Assembly: GCA_030141605.1 (NCBI GenBank)
Contig: JAQGDQ010000004.1
Coordinates: 1 to 64,000 of the forward strand
From: Tubiluchus corallicola
Lineage: Eukaryota; Priapulida; Priapulimorpha; Priapulimorphida; Tubiluchidae
Direction of reading: 5' to 3'
DNA: 64,000 nt
In this document: in pieces, positions 61,549 through 64,000 of the stretch
Layout of the letters: the number at the start of each line of letters is the position of its first letter
Position numbering within the stretch: position 1 is the stretch's first letter
Position numbers and translations under genes: made by a program
Notes under the pieces: model-generated
What the model was told of the DNA's origin: nothing
Seen by the model: the letters and a program-made list of their open reading frames with translations, nothing else
Databases searched by the model: none

Positions 61549-62293
61549 TGCTGATTAGGCATATTCAAGGAACTAATCGCCTTCTGTTGGCGGATTCTCT
61601 TCAGTTGCGTGTGTAAGAGGACAGAAAGGCGATGAAGCCCATAATTAACTTCAGTTTATTGGCATAATACAATCGTAATATGCATGGTATGCAATAATGT
61701 GGCGGTGTTTTATGTAGATGATGGTCTAGCTTGATTAGTATGTCAGCATACCTAGCACATAATAGTTACAAACAGACTCGAATATTCAAATAAACCTGCA
61801 GGGTTTTCTGAGTTGAGCGAAACCTTATTACTGAACGAACTGCGTTCGTAGGAAGACAGTAATCCCTCTGGGAGGTTGAAGCAATTGAAAAATACAGACC
61901 GACAATGGCGCATAGAACTTAGTGATGAACTCGCAAATGGAAAACGAAATTGTGGATATCTTGAGGGAACAAAGTATAGATAAAATTATGATAATTACAA
62001 TTCGAGCCTTAAAAGGATGTAAACATTAATTTGAAAATGAAGTTTTGCTTGTAAAAATAAAATATCGCGGTCTGTGGGCTTGAATTGTAGTGTCTCTGGT
62101 AAATTTTCGTAGCGACGTAAAATTACATTATTTTATTAAATCTGATTTGATTATTAATTTAAATGGTCCATCTGGAAAAAATGTATTGCGCAATTTCGTA
62201 TTTTTCTAAGCACGTGTAAGCCTAATAATTTCACTGGCAATTGTAAGCAAATGTTGGCTCCTCTTCTGGGGTTAGTTTGGTGAAATTTCACTG
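61549..62293. other. Flank upstream of Ly6 copy 2
   Basis: No exon or repeat recognised. If 61521-61548 is the true first exon, the promoter should lie in this stretch. Confidence 0.35.
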
Positions 62294-63132
62294 ACGCACG
62301 GAAAGTCGGACCAACGGAAGCAGGTATATCTCCTTGTAAACTAAGCTATTATGCATTTGTTGATACATTTACGCAGAAAATTCCAGTACTTCAATTAGGG
62401 TAAAATGTTTCCTATACGCCGCTGTTAGTTTTGTCCGAGGTAGCTCTTTGCCAGCACGATTCTCTTTTTTCCTGCATCGTGCCTGTTACTGTAACTATAA
62501 AATGCCTTTTCTTAAGCCATAAAATTTAAGGGGACTAAAAGGAACTACAAAGCCATTAAGAACTTAATCCCGTTTCACTTTCTTTTAAGAACAGCAGCTG
62601 CCGTAACAGCTCTTACTTTATAGTGTCAAAATCATGTGTTGTAGGTAATCATAAATCATCGTTAGAAACAGATTTCAACTGTGGTTCATAGCCCTTTAGA
62701 AGGTAGTGTGATCCATTGAATTATCCGTCCGAGAAAACGCTGCTGGTAAGTAAGTTGCCAAGAAAGTTACAGAACTGTAGGCTCTCAGTGTATGATCTGT
62801 TTCAAATTAGATATGGCAATGGCAGACTCACAAATATTTATTACAGCGAATAGTTTTTCATTGTCGAAGGAGTATCAGTAGATGCCTAGCAGACATCATT
62901 TCTGCCTTTGTTTGTGAGGACAGTTTGCTAAATGGAAGTTCAATTTTTAAGGAATTTTTAATTTCACCTGATACCTTTAAAATTACAACGATATACATGA
63001 AAGTTATATTACGATTATTACATGGGAACAACTAAAAAGTTGGATTCTTCGTACAAAAGGAGATTCCAGCTATCTCGAACGGAACAAGCCCAAGCAGAAA
63101 CGAAATGGGTGAGATGACTTCAATAAACTTTC
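62294..63132 (-). repeat. Interspersed repeat, copy 2 (with extra 395 bp)
   Basis: Inverted relative to 46016-46441. Matches run from CGCACGGAAAGTCGG at the left to GATGACTTCAATAAACTTTC at the right. Between about 62536 and 62930 lies DNA absent from copy 1, with no terminal repeats or frame that I recognise. As in copy 1, the right edge abuts a GA/CT microsatellite. Confidence 0.8.
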
Positions 63133-63340
63133 TCTCTCTCTCTCTCTCACGCACATACATACACACACGCACGCACGCACGCACTCTCTCTCTCTCTCTC
63201 TCTCTTTCTCTGCCGCTCCTCACTTTCTCAGTTTCTCTCTGTTATTTTCTTCCATCCTTTTTCTCTGTGCCTGTCCCTCAGTTTCTCTCTGTTAGTTTCT
63301 TCCATCCTTTTTCTTCCCATCTCTCTTTTTCTCAGTCTCT
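63133..63340. repeat. (CT)n / (ACGC)n microsatellite and short tandem duplication
   Basis: CT repeats, then ACACGCACGC units, then CT again, followed by a direct duplication of a unit of about 50 bp (CAGTTTCTCTCTGTTA...TTTCTTCCATCCTTTTTCT) near 63230-63320. Confidence 0.9.
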
Positions 63341-64000
63341 TACTGTATCAAATGACTCCATTCAGAATTTCACTTATAATATTATTTATTTTTTTTAAAA
63401 TTGGGGTGACCAGAAAAGGTGACCGAAAAACGTCATTTCGATCGTTTTTTAAGTTATTAAGTATAGAGAACGAGACACTAACAGTCGTAGTCGTGTAATA
63501 AATTTACGTGGTAATTTATCCTTTTTCCAATTTATTTGGTCATAGGGGCAAATTGTGCGAATTATAGTTTTAGCGATTCTGTTTTAATCAATGTAGACTT
63601 GGTGTCACCTCAAATTACATATTCGAATCTTAATTACAAGAAAAGACTACAAACCAGATTCGTTTGTTTTAACAGCTTGTTACAACAGTCGTAACAACAA
63701 GCAAACGACAGTCTGCTTTAGGAATAATTGGATCACAAAAGTTTTGTAAAAGGAAGCTTTGTTCACATCAGCGTTGCTCACGAAATACATCGACACTTTT
63801 TGCACTTGATTCGCCCCTCGGAATCGAAACTATCGTCATTAAATTCAGGTATGTCATGAGACTAATTGCAGGCTTTTAATAGAAGAAACTGTAATTTCGA
63901 TTTCAATTGCTTAAGGGAAAAATGCGCAGTTGGAAAACTGATGCTTAAATGCCAAACTTTATCTGAAACTAATTAGCTGTCTTCACATTTTTATTGGCAC
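63341..64000. other. Right-end spacer
   Basis: AT-rich, no supported gene or repeat. Confidence 0.4.

Overview
This window is animal (metazoan) nuclear DNA. The genes are split into short exons by gt...ag introns, the spacers are AT-rich and long, and simple-sequence tracts and broken transposons are abundant. There is no bacterial-style gene packing. The gene families and the LINE, hAT and pogo remnants fit an invertebrate. A lophotrochozoan such as a mollusc or annelid is my guess, not something the sequence proves.

I rebuilt five genes by joining exons whose splice phases agree. (1) Positions 2126-4620, minus: a complete four-exon GNAT acetyltransferase of the NAT16 / histidine N-acetyltransferase type. 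(2) Positions 12491-15184, minus: a tandem paralogue with the same exon pattern. Its first coding exon is not visible, and a LINE lies where that exon should be. (3) Positions 27890-36236, plus: a complete eight-exon TMEM163 zinc-transporter gene (255 aa). (4) Positions 41935-45172, minus: a complete four-exon Ly6/three-finger GPI-type protein (164 aa), resembling quiver/sleepless. (5) Positions 49515-61548, minus: its tandem paralogue (about 154 aa), with introns swollen by transposon debris.

The remaining DNA is mostly repeats. From left to right: a GT-rich minisatellite (1-540); a GC-richer block (620-1200); a LINE 3' end (5.64 kb); an inverted-repeat-bounded region holding a broken Cys-rich ORF (7.0-8.4 kb); two mirror-image minisatellites around a trinucleotide tract (9.65-11.0 kb); a LINE reverse transcriptase (15.3-16.4 kb); a foldback element (19.06-20.72 kb); a LINE with zinc knuckles directly followed by RNase H (22.7-23.9 kb); a BED-finger remnant (25.7 kb); an internally deleted pogo/Tigger element (36.90-38.16 kb); a hAT MITE with an 8-bp target duplication (41.25-41.84 kb); LINE fragments at 46.6-47.5, 56.0-57.4 and 59.4-60.8 kb; and an inverted pair of one repeat at 46.0 and 62.3-63.1 kb.

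The genes do not form an obvious pathway. The two duplicated pairs (acetyltransferases and Ly6 proteins) are the main biological theme. A stretch of roughly 470-500 bp upstream of both acetyltransferase genes has stayed alike while the proteins diverged, and it is the most interesting unexplained signal. All exon joins are inferred from splice sites, phase and family resemblance; no transcript data were available.
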